From Opisthocomus hoazin (taxonomy: Eukaryota; Chordata; Aves; Opisthocomiformes; Opisthocomidae): DNA of 64,000 nucleotides. Of this stretch, positions 24,877 through 37,000 are shown piece by piece. The position numbers and the translations under genes were made by a program. Each line of letters opens with the position of its first letter. Positions within the stretch are counted from its first letter, which is position 1. A model generated the notes under the pieces. The model worked only from the letters and a program-made list of their open reading frames with translations, made no database searches and was not told the origin of the DNA. The stretch is from NCBI RefSeq assembly GCF_030867145.1, contig NC_134414.1, positions 18,990,518 to 19,054,517 of the forward strand. The letters run 5' to 3'.

Positions 24877-25560
24877 GGAATCACAGAATGGGTTGTGTTG
24901 GGCAGGGACACCTTCCACCAGACCAGGTTGCTCAAAGCCCCATCCAACATGACCTTGAACACTTCCAGGGAGGGGGCAGCCACTTCTCTGGGCAACCTAT
25001 GCCAGTGCCTCACCATGCTCATAGTCAAGAATTTGTTTCCTATATCTAAACTAAAGCTATACTCTTTCAGTTTAAAGCTCTTACCCTTTGTCCTGTTCCT
25101 ACAGGCCCTGGTAAAAAGTCTTTTTCCAACTTTCTTACAAGCCCCCTTTAAGAATTGAAAGGCTGCTATAAAGTCTCCCCTGAGCCTTCTCCAGGCTGAA
25201 GAGCCCCAACTCTCTCAGTCTTTCCTCATAGGAGAGGTGCTCCAGCCCTCAAATCACTTTTGTGGCCCTCCTCTGGACCCGCTCCAATAGCTCCGTGTCC
25301 TTTTTTGTGCTGAGGGCTCCAGAGCTGGACACAGGACTGCAGATGGGGTCTCACAAGAGTGGAGTAAAGGGGCAGAATCACCTCCCTCGCCCTGCTGGCC
25401 ATGCTTCTCTTGATGCAGCCCAGGATAGGGTTGGCCTTCTGGGTTGCGAGCGCACACTGTTGGATCATATTGACCTTCTTGTCAACCAACACCCCCAAGT
25501 CCTCCTCCTCAGGGCTACTCTCAATATGCTCATCACCCAGCCTCTAGCCAGATACAAGCT
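24877..25560 (-). mobile_element. CR1 LINE fragment, minus strand
   Basis: Minus-strand CR1. The 3' tip is at the low end ('atggaatcacagaatgggtt'). The minus frame at 25226-25498 has QPYPG-type and [17 protein letters not shown] sequence of the ORF2 C-terminus, with a frameshift after it. It belongs to a different subfamily from the 7.5, 30.5 and 58.8 kb copies and resembles the 27.35 kb copy. Confidence 0.88.
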
Positions 25561-26459
25561 GGTAGTTTTGATTATTGTTCAGAAACCTCCCTAAAGCACA
25601 AAACTATGTTGATTTCTCGTTTGTCAGTCCTATTAAGAATCAGTTATGTATTCATCACAAGCTGCATAGCTCAGCAGTAGCAAGGGAAGAACTGTATTCC
25701 ATTTCCTTTGAAATTCTGTCTACTGCAGCATGGTTTGACCACTTAAATCAGTTCACAGGTCAGTATATTATAGATTGTTTTTTAAAACAATAAAATCCTT
25801 AAATGTCATCCCTCATCTGCTAGGAAGTTTGCAGAAGTGCTAGAATTTTTAAGCACCCAGATGATTGTTGACTATATTTTGATGATACTCTTGCAAAAGC
25901 CGTCATATTCAAAAATTTAGGATGAAAGTCAACAGGAAAATTTGGCTGTCTGGACAGAAACAGAAGTGTGGTTTAACTGGCCTGTCAGACTTGTTTTATG
26001 GTTTATTTCAGTCCTTATAGTGCAGTGGCACAGTTAGCCTACTATATGTAATTATGCAGTGAGTATGTAAAGTGTTCAAATTCCCAGATTGTTTTAAATT
26101 ATTATTTTAGCAGCTGTGGTAGAGTTCCACAAGAACGACAGGACCTCACCATGAGATACATAAGATCACTGAGTATAGGAACTTTGTTTTGTTATAAAAG
26201 CCTAGTGCACACTGATATTCCACATGAGAAGTGCAAGATTAATAAACTCTTTTTTTTTTGCATTCTCGGCATTTCCAATACTGATATGAAGCAAATCCGA
26301 GTTCCATGGGACAAGATCCCACTGTTTGTCTCCTCATAAGACAGTATACTTTTCATTCCTTCTTATATGGTCATCATTCATTTATAGGTAAAAGCGGGTA
26401 CTGACTTCCATTCTAAATCTTATTTTCAGCTTCTGTTTTAGGGACAGATTTCTGCGTGT
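25561..26459. other. AT-rich intergenic DNA left of a CpG island
   Basis: About 0.9 kb with no recognisable gene or recent repeat. Confidence 0.5.
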
Positions 26460-27320
26460 TTACGGCCTTGTGTGCGAAGGTGCTCTGAGCAGCCTCCACC
26501 GCTGTGCCGTGCTGTGCCGAACGCGCCGGGTGACGGGTGCCGCCTGGGGCCGCGGCCACAGCCCTGCAGCAGCAGCAGGCCGCAGGGCTCGCCGGCTCCT
26601 CGCCCCTGTGCTCCTCAGGGAACCGCGACGCTGCCTGCCCCGAGCGGGCTCACCAGCAGCAGCGGCTTTCACGCGGTGCCGAGTCCATGCGCCCAGACCG
26701 CGTTTCAAGACGAGACGTAACGCAGCTCCTCATCCGGCGCTGCGGCGACGCTCGCCCTACCGGTCAGCCTTACTGACGGGCCGCTTCCGGTCACTTTGTC
26801 CCCGTGCTCAACTCCGCATCACCGCGAACACAGGCGGCAGCGGAGGGGCCGCACCCTGCCCGTGCCCGGCCCAGGCCAGCTCCCCTCCCCTCCCCTCCGG
26901 ACCGGAGAAAAAACCGGCGGCTCGCCCCGAAACCGCCGTGACGTCACCCGCCCGCACCGCCGTCAGCTTCGAAGCCGAGGCGCCCCCTAGCGGCGGCGTC
27001 CGGCCGCCCGGGGAGCGGTGCGCGGGAGCTTGGCGGGAAGGCCGGGTCCGGGCGGGGAGGCCGGGTGCGCGGCCTTGCTGCGGGGGTGTGGGGTCGGCCC
27101 TGGAAAAAGGGACTTGCTGGAAACGTTCAGAGCGCTCCAGCGCTGCTCCGGGGCCCCGGATCTCTTCAGCGCCGGGGGCTGCCCGTGAGAGAGGAGGGTG
27201 GAAGAGTACGGGCCCCGCAGCTCCGGCTGCCAGGCGGAACTCCACGGCCGGCGTGGCGTTGCCCTCAGGTTGAAAGCAGGAACTTGCTTCGGTTGCTCCT
27301 GTCCTTCAGACAGATTGGAC
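26460..27320. promoter_or_regulatory. CpG island without a recognised gene
   Basis: About 860 bp of very GC-rich, CpG-dense sequence with sharp borders to AT-rich DNA on the left and a CR1 insertion on the right. It has a perfect CRE palindrome TGACGTCA at 26939-26946, an ETS-like CCGCTTCCGG at 26781-26790 and many GC-box-like motifs, so it resembles an active housekeeping-type promoter. Long open frames on both strands (for example 26470-27273 plus, 26808-27245 minus) are Arg/Ala/Gly/Pro-rich with no domain, as GC-rich DNA gives by chance. The likely transcript, if any, is a non-coding RNA or a gene whose first exon is non-coding. Direction cannot be told. Confidence 0.65.
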
Positions 27321-27351
27321 CCACTGCCAGAAGGAAATCACGTCATGAAGA

Positions 27352-28090
27352 AATCACAGAATCATAGAATGGTTTGGGTCGGAAGGGACCTGAAAGATCA
27401 TCTGGTTCCAACCCCCCTGCCATGAGCAGGGACATCTTCCACTAGACCAGGTTGCTCAGAGCTCCATCTAACCTGGCCTTGAACACTTCCAGGGAGGGGG
27501 CAGCCACAGCTTCCCGGGGCAACCTGTGCCAGTGTTTCACCACCCTCATGGTGAAGAATTTCTTCCCAATATCTAATCTAAATTTGTCCTCTTTTAGTTT
27601 ACAGCCATTCCCCCTTGTCCTATCACTACATACCCTTGTGAAAAGTCCCTCTCCCTCCTTCCTGTAGGCCCCCTTCAGGTACTGGAAGGCTGCTAGAAGG
27701 TCACCCCGGAGCATTCTCTTCTCCAGGCTGAACAGCCCCAACTCCCTCAGCCTGTCCTTGTAGGAGAGGTGCTCCAGCTCTCTGATCATCTTCGTGGACC
27801 TCCTCTGGACCCGCTCCAACACATCCATGTCCTTCTTGTGTTGGGGGCTCCAGAGCTGGATGCAGTACTCCAGGTGGGGTCACATGAGAGCGGAGTAAAG
27901 GGGCAGAATCACCTCCCTTGACCTTCTGGCCACGCTTCTCTTGATGCAGCCCAGCATACGGTTGGCCTTCTGGGCTGCAAGTGCACATCGTTGGCTCATA
28001 TTGAGCTTCTCATCCACCAGTACCCCCAAGTCCTTCTCCTCAGGGCTGCTCTCGAGCCACTCTCCGCCCAGCCTGTACTTGTGTTTGGGA
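27352..28090 (-). mobile_element. CR1 LINE fragment, minus strand
   Basis: Well-preserved minus-strand CR1 with tip 'atcacagaatcatagaatgg' at the low end. The minus frame 27442-27828 encodes the ORF2 end: [20 protein letters not shown], then [20 protein letters not shown], then [20 protein letters not shown]. The last stretch before about 28090 continues 5'-ward (complement of 'ggctgctctcgagccactct') until truncation. It lies directly beside the CpG island. Confidence 0.92.
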
Positions 28091-30529
28091 TCATGAAAAA
28101 AAGGAAAAAAAATAAAGAAGCATGAAGCTCATGGTGTTCAGGCTGGTAATATTTAGCAAAGGACAGTATAGTTTCTGTCTGTGTATTTCTGTCTATAGAC
28201 AGGCTGTTTCTATGGTTAAACAAAGTGCCGACGGCGTACTGGCTTACCATGTCACTACAGCAGCCTGGGTGCTTTGGGGCTGGCGGAAGAATTTAAGGCA
28301 AGGTTTAAACAAAGCAGATGGGTGCCACTGATAGATGAACTTTCCTGGGTCTCAGCTGCAGGACTCAGAGCAAGTATTGGTTGAAAGAGAGATGGAACAG
28401 CAGATAAAAGTTGGGCAGGAAGGAGGCGCGGAGACTTGGACGGTGGAAAAACAGAAAAAGGTCAAAGTTTGGTGGCACAGAGTGCCATACATCAACTTTT
28501 TACGTTGAAACAAAACCACTAAATGGATATAAAATATTTCTGCATTTGTTTAGGCTTGCAACAATACTCATTCTTAAAACAGCAGAAATAATCTGGGAAG
28601 GGGGAATGCTCAGTAACAAACCACAGCCTTGTTACTGATAGTAATCTGACATGTGTGAATGGGCTTGCTTAAAACAACACTCTTGTAGCCACAGTGCGCG
28701 TAGACATCACCCAGTACCGAAGTGAAAAAGCTGGCAGCTACCACGAGAATACGTTGTTAAACTGTGCAGCACCCGAGTCGGTCAACGCAGCGGTACTACT
28801 GCCTTCGTAGATACAGGGTTTTCTAAGACAGGGTGGGACTAACATGGTTCCAGTTTATTTCTGAACTGCATGGGCCACATGACATTACGCTGTGGCTTCT
28901 GAGTCAAAGCCTCAGTTACGGAACAAGTAATAGAAAAGAGTGTCTTTCTTATAGGAGATATGCATATTAGGTAATAAAGAACATACATTAGAAAGTTAAT
29001 AAGGCGCATTGTTAAATGATGCACATTTTGCAGCACTTGCTGTAGAAGTCTCCTTTCAAAGTTTCCCGAGGAACCACAGCCTTCAGAGTTTTCTGGCCTT
29101 GCCTACCATCGGGCTGTGGCGCTGTAAACAACACTTACCGTCACATAATGCTTAGTCGAAACAAAGACTGATGCGGTACGTCAGTGACACAGCGAGGCTG
29201 GGAAAAATGTTAAACATTTAAGTTGTCAGCAAGTGTCTCCAAATGAGTTACGAATTTCAAAAGGGACTGCATTTCTTACTTAAAATCTAATAAACAACTG
29301 ATAACTTTCATGACCTTTCTGGCATCAAGTCTGCTTCAGATGGGGTTATGATGGTGGTTTCCACAGGAACAAAAGGATATAGAAACAGAGGGGGGAAATT
29401 CCCTCCAGAACGTGCCACAGACCTCAAGAACAAACCTTTCATGGTCTCCCTTTACCCTGTAGCTGCAACAATAGCTCTGGCCCAAACAGTTCGCGCAGGG
29501 ATGCTGACCTACCTGCCTACAACCTGGTCCATGTGCAGTGGTCCCCATAACAATCAAAAAACTCACCTTCTGAACAGAAAAGTAGGGACCTTTCTAATAA
29601 TGAGGTTCCTTTAGAAAGAAAAATCTGCATGAGACAAAGGAACTACTATTGTTTTAGAGGACAAGCTATTTGTATTTTTTTATTTATTGGGAAGCTTCAC
29701 AAGTGAAATGCTCCTTAGATTTTTCAAATTATGTAGAAAGAAGAAATCAACATGAAGTTAGGATTTTCTTTGAAATCCGATCTTTTTATAGATATCAGAT
29801 GAAGCCATAGGAGCATTTGACACTTTGTCCTACGCAGATAGCAAGTAAAATTCACACTTGAGCAACATTCACCCTGTAGCAAAGTGTTCAGAAACACGAC
29901 CTAGCCCGAAATAGGCTTGTCTGAGTAGCAGGAGTGGGCTGTGTAGATGTGATTCATGTGAAGTAATTTCTCCTGCTTTTGTTTTACTCTATTTTTCTAC
30001 AAACCACAGGAAAAAAAAGTAGAAGTTCTTAAAAGTTTTTCAATGTCTGTATGTGTCTTAAAATAGAAAAAAAATTGCAAGAGACAATACAAAAATAATG
30101 AATGGAAAAGGAAATATGTTTGATCACATTCTTTTTACTGTTGTTAAGAGCATGATGTCTTTCTCCCTGATGGCCTAGCTTCTCAGTTCATTCTCCTACC
30201 TGCGACAGTTCCTTTAATCTGTTAATTCCATTTGTATTGGTTTCTGAATTTCTGCAGGCCTTGGGCATTCAATTCATGAACAACATTAAATTGAGATGGA
30301 CTGTGCCAGATCTCCAAGGAAATCCCAAGTGCTGAAGAAAGTAGTTTCAGTAGCTCTTCCTTCTGTACCAGAGCTGATCCTGTATCCCCTGCTCGGGTTT
30401 GGTTGCAGGATAGCTGGTGATGCCATCTCCCACAGGAAATGGCCAGTGACCCATCTGCTGCCGCTTCCAACAGTCTGATGAACTCATTCAGCATCTCTGA
30501 TTCACGTCCAGCCGGTTTACTCAGCTGAC
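28091..30529. other. Intergenic DNA, no gene recognised
   Basis: About 2.4 kb. Frames at 29336-29614 (both strands) and 30222-30494 (minus, 90 codons) have no recognised domain. Composition is ordinary. Confidence 0.5.
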
Positions 30530-31400
30530 AGACTAATCATAGATGATAGAATCATGGGTTGAAAAAGACCTCTAAGATCACCAAATCCAACCATCCACCC
30601 AACATCATCATGCCTACTAAACCATATGCCGAAGTGCCACATATACACGTTTTTTGAACACCGCCAGGGATGGGGACTCCACCACCTCCCTGGGCAGCCT
30701 GTTCCAATGCCTGACCACTCTTTCAGTAAAGAAATTTTTCCTAATATCCAATCTAAACCTCCCCTGACGCAGCTTGAGGCCATTGCCTCTCGTCCTATCG
30801 CTAGTTACCTGGGAGAAGAGACCAACATCTGCCTCACTACAACCTCCTTTCAGGTAGTTGCAGAGAGCAACAAGGTTCCCCCTCAGCCTCCTCTTCTCCA
30901 GACTAAACAGACTCAGACCCCTCAGCCGCTTCTCTTAAGACTTGTTCTCTAGACCCCTCACCAGCCTCATTGCCCTTCTCTGGACACACTCCAGCACCTC
31001 AATGTCCTTCTTGGAGTGAGGGGCCCAAAACTGAACACAGTACTCCAGGTGCGGCCTCACCAGTGCCCAGTACAGGGGCATGATCACCTCCCTGCTCCTG
31101 CTGGCCACACTCTTCCTGATACAAGCCAGGATGCCGTTGGCCTTCTTGGCCACCTGGGCACACTGCTGGCTCATGTTCAGCTGGCTGTTGACCCACACCA
31201 CAAGATCCTTTTCCGCTGGGCAGCTTTCCAGCCACTTCTCCCCAAGCCTGTAGCTTTGCACGGGGTTGTTGTGACCAAAGTACAGGACCCGGCATTTAGC
31301 CTTGTTGAACCTCATACAGTTGGCCTCTGCCCATAGATCCAATCTGTCCAGATCCCTCTGCAGAGCCTTCCTACCCTCAAGTAGATCGACACTCCCACCG
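30530..31400 (-). mobile_element. CR1 LINE fragment, minus strand, ORF2 C-terminal part
   Basis: Minus-strand CR1 of about 870 bp. The minus frame 30935-31342 carries [18 protein letters not shown], then [20 protein letters not shown], then [20 protein letters not shown], the post-catalytic part of the reverse transcriptase protein. The reverse transcriptase active site itself is missing: the element is cut off at about 31400, in the 'GGSVDLL' region. Same subfamily as the 58.8 kb copy. Confidence 0.93.
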
Positions 31401-34400
31401 TATGCTGAATGTGTTCAGTTATAAACCTGCCTTCTTCTGTTGGACTGGACTTAACGTGTCAGACTCAAAAGTCATTTTAAGAGAATGTGGAAAGAGTTGA
31501 TTTGGACTGTACCTACACTCCCTCTGGTAGAGAGGGCACTCATCAGAAAATTATAAGTTTATAACATTTATCTGAGTTTTCCTGAAAGCCATGTAACTTA
31601 CTAGGCCACTGGACTGAAGGAAGACCAGTATCTCTGTGACTGTCTTTTGTGTGTGGCTCAAACAACTAGGTATAATCTGGGATGCCTGCCGTATTTTGCC
31701 CAGAAGCATAACAGGTGCCAAATCTCTGAACTGCCACAGAGGTTCGACATGATCCATGCACCTACTTGCTCAGAAATGTCAAACGCAGCAGTTCTGGGGA
31801 CACCCACCAGGACATCTTTGGGCACCTTGGGAACCAGCAGAAGCCTGGGCCTGTTGGAGCTATCGTCACCTCTAAGGTTAGCTATCGCATGTAGGTATCC
31901 AAAGTATGCCTGAAGTATGCTTGGGTGGCTCTGGATGCTGGCTCCTAATCTTGCTCCATACAGCAGCATCAGCTGACAGAATAGTCTTCCTGGGAAATCC
32001 CTAACATACCCCACACACCAGCGACTAAAGGAAGAAACAAGGAGCTTCATTTCTTAGATGCACCGAGAGCTTCAAGGTCCAATTCAGGGGCAAAAGAAAC
32101 GATATTGCCTTTGCATTACCACCACACTCTGCAGATCTGCCTCCATCCTTTACATGGAGTCCTATAGGAATCTATAATGACGTAAATTTACCTATTTAAA
32201 AAGCTAGAAAGAGGTATTAAAATCTTACCGTTGTTAATACTGTGAAGTGGTATTTGTTCTTTCTTTTAAAGGATTTCTGTGTGTACAGCCCAATGTTTAC
32301 GCAAAGCTACTCTTTCTTTACAGTAACTTCACACTGTAGAACCTCTCCCAGAGCCTACATTTTTCCATGTTACACAGTTAGCTCTGCTTTGTGTGTGTGT
32401 TGCATTAACACATTTAGAAGCGGACTTTCAGAACATTGCCCCAAGTGTATCCCTGTATCTTGTGATTTTAGGTATACCTGCACATCCGTGATAGCCTGAA
32501 GATAGCATTCCCAGATCTCTTTTGAAAACAGTGTTTTAAAATGTTAGCCGTCCTGGGAAGACTCTGACATTGGCTTCTTGGAATGTGCAGCAGGACTCTT
32601 GTTAGTCATCGCTCATTTTCTAGGATGTATTTTGCAAGAAGATGGTCCTAAAGACAGATGGGCTCTTGGCCCATTAAGGGATTCTGTGGGTCAGAATCTA
32701 GGTGTCAATGTAATTGTTAATGATATCAACCTTAGTTTAAAAACCACAAACAGGCCAATTCTGCTGCTGTACTGCAGCATATGCAAGATGTTTGCTAAGC
32801 ACGCATTCTTAAACCAGCAGATGAGTGTTCACGGCAACTTTTCTGATCAGATTTACCTAAAAGTCAGCTTGCTAAGCTGCACTGTTTAAAGTTCCAAATC
32901 CTCCCTCTGGGTTAAAACTGAAGATAACCTGTCATATTTTAGTATTCTAAAATATGGCACATTCTCCTTGAAGTTAAAAATAGGAGTGAGTAGGGAGATG
33001 ATGACTTCTAATTTGGTCACAACAGTGGGTTGCACTGATGGCACACATAATAAAGGCCCATTGTAAAAGGCAACGTAGTTGTATCAAATCTAATTAATGT
33101 CTTTTTTTTAATACATTCAGATTAAAAAACCAACACATTCTTTGCACAAATATTGAATTCATGGTTAAAAAAGAAGGAAAGCCATTACTACAAAATAAAA
33201 ACTTCCATTTTGTTTCAGCTTAACATATCTAATTTCATTTTTTTTAAATAATTTTGAAATGATCATTCAAAATCAAATCAGTACCACTGGTGGAAGTCTG
33301 AAATACTTTAAAACACTTATAATGGAGAAGCTTATTTCAGAGTTTTGGGTGGGATTTTTTTTTTTTTACTTGCTGTGGCTAGAAACCAACTGTTTCAATA
33401 TTCTTCCAAATACTGATTTATTAATACTCTCTCTGCTCTATGTCTCTTGCATCAGATAACTGTGCTTGAACTATTACTTTGTTCTTGTTTTGTACAACCT
33501 TTTTTCCTTTGGATTCTTTATACAGGGGAAGATTGAGAAAGACGAGATCCAAGGGGTAATTCTGAAGAAACAGAAACATTTGACTTTTATTATCAGTCAA
33601 ATTTAAACATTTGCTTGAAGACAATTGATCCTATAATGTCTTTTACTGAAACTAGGAAGAAAAACATTAATTTTCACTATAGAAGCATAGCTTCCCCAAG
33701 ATGTTTACAAAACTCACCAACATTGCGCATTGCAATATTGTAGCTTCAGTTCACTGCACTTTGTTTCTGAAGCTTTCCAATCAAATTATTCAGTAAAATG
33801 ATAATTAAAACTCTCTTGCCTCTAATAGTTTCTCTTTTCTTAATTTCATTCTTCTGAAACTTTTCTTCAGGATTTATCCATTCATATACTGGAAGATACA
33901 CATTCAGATACTGGAAGATTACAGAGGAGGGAAGCAGGGTATGAAGGGATAGGGGAACCACAGGTTCTTGTTTGTGTCATTTCTACCCTTTGTCTACAAA
34001 CTTGTGTAAAGTTATGTTTGTGTAAAATTGTAAATTTATTTTTTAAACATATAGCTAATTCACTACAGTTTGGCCATAAACAGCAAACACTGGCAATGTT
34101 TGTACCAATAAGGAACACGTAGTAACAACAGTAAGCACATACATATTTGCCAGTACCTTTTGCCTCCAAACTGTAAGCTGTAAAGCTCTCCTCTGCTTGT
34201 TTAAAAGGTAAGCCAATGAATATAAATTCCTATGCAAAATTGCTACTCTGTCCTTAGGTGAAATCAAGCTGAACGGTGATGAGGGCTATAGAACGGCAGA
34301 TACATGCGCAGCACTAATTTCACCCATACAGCTGGATCAAAGTCCATTAATTTCTCCTTCCTGCAGGCATGAAAACCCACTGAAGCTTTGGCAATACTGT

Positions 34401-37000
34401 AACGGTTAGTAAAGCAGGTGAGCAGTACAGACTCCTGATATGCCAGTGACTTGCCCTGTCAAGGCAAGGGACTAATGAAGTGCTTTTAGATCAGTACATG
34501 ACAGGCATTCTGTAAGTGCTCATCTAAGTCCAAAATGTAGTAACCTTTAGCACAAACCTGTTTATTTTCTTCCTTGCATATAAAGTTCTACCCTATATAA
34601 ACAGAAAATATGCCTTTAGATGATGAAACACATCTTACCTCACAGTGTGTCATACATTTATCAGACTTCTCTTGGCTACATTTAACAAGTTATTTTGTTT
34701 AGTGCGAGGCCTTCAAACTGAGTATCTTCTAGTATTGATGTGCTTAGCATTTATACTAACATTCAGAAGTAATTTATTTACCATCTTTGGAGTAAGTGCA
34801 GAATAGTGAGATAAAGTTGTATGATCATGTTTTAACAGGAACCCATTCATAAATCCTTTTGAACTGGAAATCACATGCACTGGAGAGCTGTTCCCAGAAC
34901 GAGTACGGCATCCTTGGGCTGCAGTCAGGGTGACTGAGGTACAGTGCGGACAAACTGAGATTATCTTCCGTGTCAGGGCTCAGAGAGCTCTGGTGATTTG
35001 GCTCTGATTGTCTGCATCTCTGTGTGTGCTGCAAAGCCTGTGCAAGTGGCTAGAAGAGGAATGCCGGTGCTCAGCAGCAGCAGGCCTCCCACTGTGGCTC
35101 TCCCAGTGCAGTGCTGCCATCGGCGTGGGCAATACGGCCAGCTTTACCGTGAACAATGGAAGAGCAGAAGAAAATAGTTACATGGGAATTGGTATGTCCA
35201 TTTACATATTGCTGCTCTAAAAATTTCAGTTAATATCAGTTGTTCACCTTCTGTGGGTTGGTGGGACATAAAGCATCGACTCATTGATTTCAAAGGATGC
35301 ACCTGTGCAGCTCTTGGTCACGCTGATGAGCGCTTGCAAAACCGAATTCAATGGACTGATGCAAAAAGTCTTTCTAAAACCAGATCAGCAACGTTAAATA
35401 AAGCAACCAGGTAAGCCACCCTCTGATAACAAAAGATACGTTTTTTTTTGTCAGAAATTCTATCTAATCTCAACAACTATATTTTACTGGCACTACATTG
35501 TTATATAAAACTATGATCACTTCCTTGTTTACAAAATGTGTTGTATATTGCACAGAAATATTTCCAGTTGAAACTCCATAGAGCTAACCCAGCAAAACCA
35601 AAGTAACTTCAGGTTTTCTGAACTGCAAACAGGCAATTTCAGCCCACAAATTAAATCTATTAAAGCTGGTTAAATCCTGCTTTGTTTAGATTTGAAATGG
35701 CTGTTGTAATGTTTTCCCTTTCAAATTAGCTACCAAGCATTGGTGCGTCACATTTCCATAGCAAAAAGGTGTTCAGGAAACTTTTGCTGAGAGCATCGCC
35801 TACCAATTCCTTTCTCCAGATCAAACCTGCCAGAAGCAGGGGGGTGTCTCTGGGGGGTCACATGCGGCTGGGGACAGCCAAAGCACATCTGCTCCTGATG
35901 TCCAGCGTGACACCTCTAACAAATATGCAAGAGAGGAACAAGAGTCCACTGGTCCTATGTTTCTTGTGAACTGTCTTCCAGTTGGGAAACTTCCAGCAAT
36001 TAAATGGTTTCCTCTCCCTAGCAGCCACCAGAATACTGCCAAGGGGTTACATCGTTGTAAAGGAAAAGTGCCAATGTTTTCGAATATTCACATCCTCTTA
36101 AAATCAGGCCCTCTGCGTAGCATGTTAGGCATCTGCGCAAGCAAACATCCAAAATCTGAAAATTCAGACCAGATGATTTTGTTTGCATAATGCACTATAA
36201 CAGCCCAAAGCTCAGCATCTCAGGCACCGCCTGGCACTTCCTTCTGTTTCTCTGTGCCTTACTATGCCCCACCATTTCTAAATCTATGAAGATGTTCCAT
36301 AATGTAGTGTGGCAATCCCTATTTCTTGCTGCAACATAACAACTTACCTAAAAGAAATACAGCCAACTTCCCATCTGTTTCAAACTGTAGCCCAAGTGAT
36401 GTACACATAAACCTGGTCTGCAATCCGTGTGCACCTCCTCTGTCTTCCACCTGGTATTTCAAAGCAGCAGAATCTTAGCAATTAGTATTTACTGCTTCTG
36501 TTGTAGTTAAGGCAGCCACTATCCCGGGGATGGCAGAGAATTTAGGGATGAACCATTCCAAGATCTACGCTAGAAGGGCCTAAAATAAGTGTCTTGTAAA
36601 GCATTAGGAACCTGATTTCTGTAAGGATGAAATCTTAAGCATGTTTGGAGAACTCAGCCTGTTATTTACTTCCAAAGGGCAAAATTTAACCGAAATAAAC
36701 ATACAACCTGATTGGAATCATCATTAGCGAACTCAAACTATGCTAACACAAATCAAATCTTCGAGGAAAAGAAGGCCAAAACATTCAAGAAACGTAATAA
36801 CAAAGTAATAAATGGGAATGAGGTGATTTTCTCTCTTGCATTGGTAACAATACTAGAAAACATTTTCTTGGTTTAATTAAATTTTTAAGGAATATTGAGC
36901 AACTACAGATGATGTACTTAAATGGAAAATATTTAATGTTATGATTGCAAGAATGTTCTAGTTAAAAGACAAGCACCATGCAAAGCACAGTGTTTATTTG
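31401..37000. other. Repeat-poor intergenic DNA, no gene recognised
   Basis: About 5.6 kb without any recognisable CR1, LTR or CpG island. Several medium frames (31658-32050 minus, 32578-32889 plus, 33882-34169 minus) have no domain, no neighbouring exon in a compatible phase that I could find, and are treated as chance. Confidence 0.45.

Noticed and set aside
26470-27273. 267-codon plus-strand frame in the CpG island
   Set aside because: Arg/Ala/Pro/Gly-rich with no domain; several overlapping frames are open on both strands, as expected in CpG-rich DNA.
30222-30494. 90-codon minus-strand frame ending next to a CR1
   Set aside because: No recognised domain, no splice partner and no codon pattern to set it apart from chance.
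31658-32050. 130-codon minus-strand frame
   Set aside because: No domain or homologue recognised; the opposite strand is also open for most of its length.
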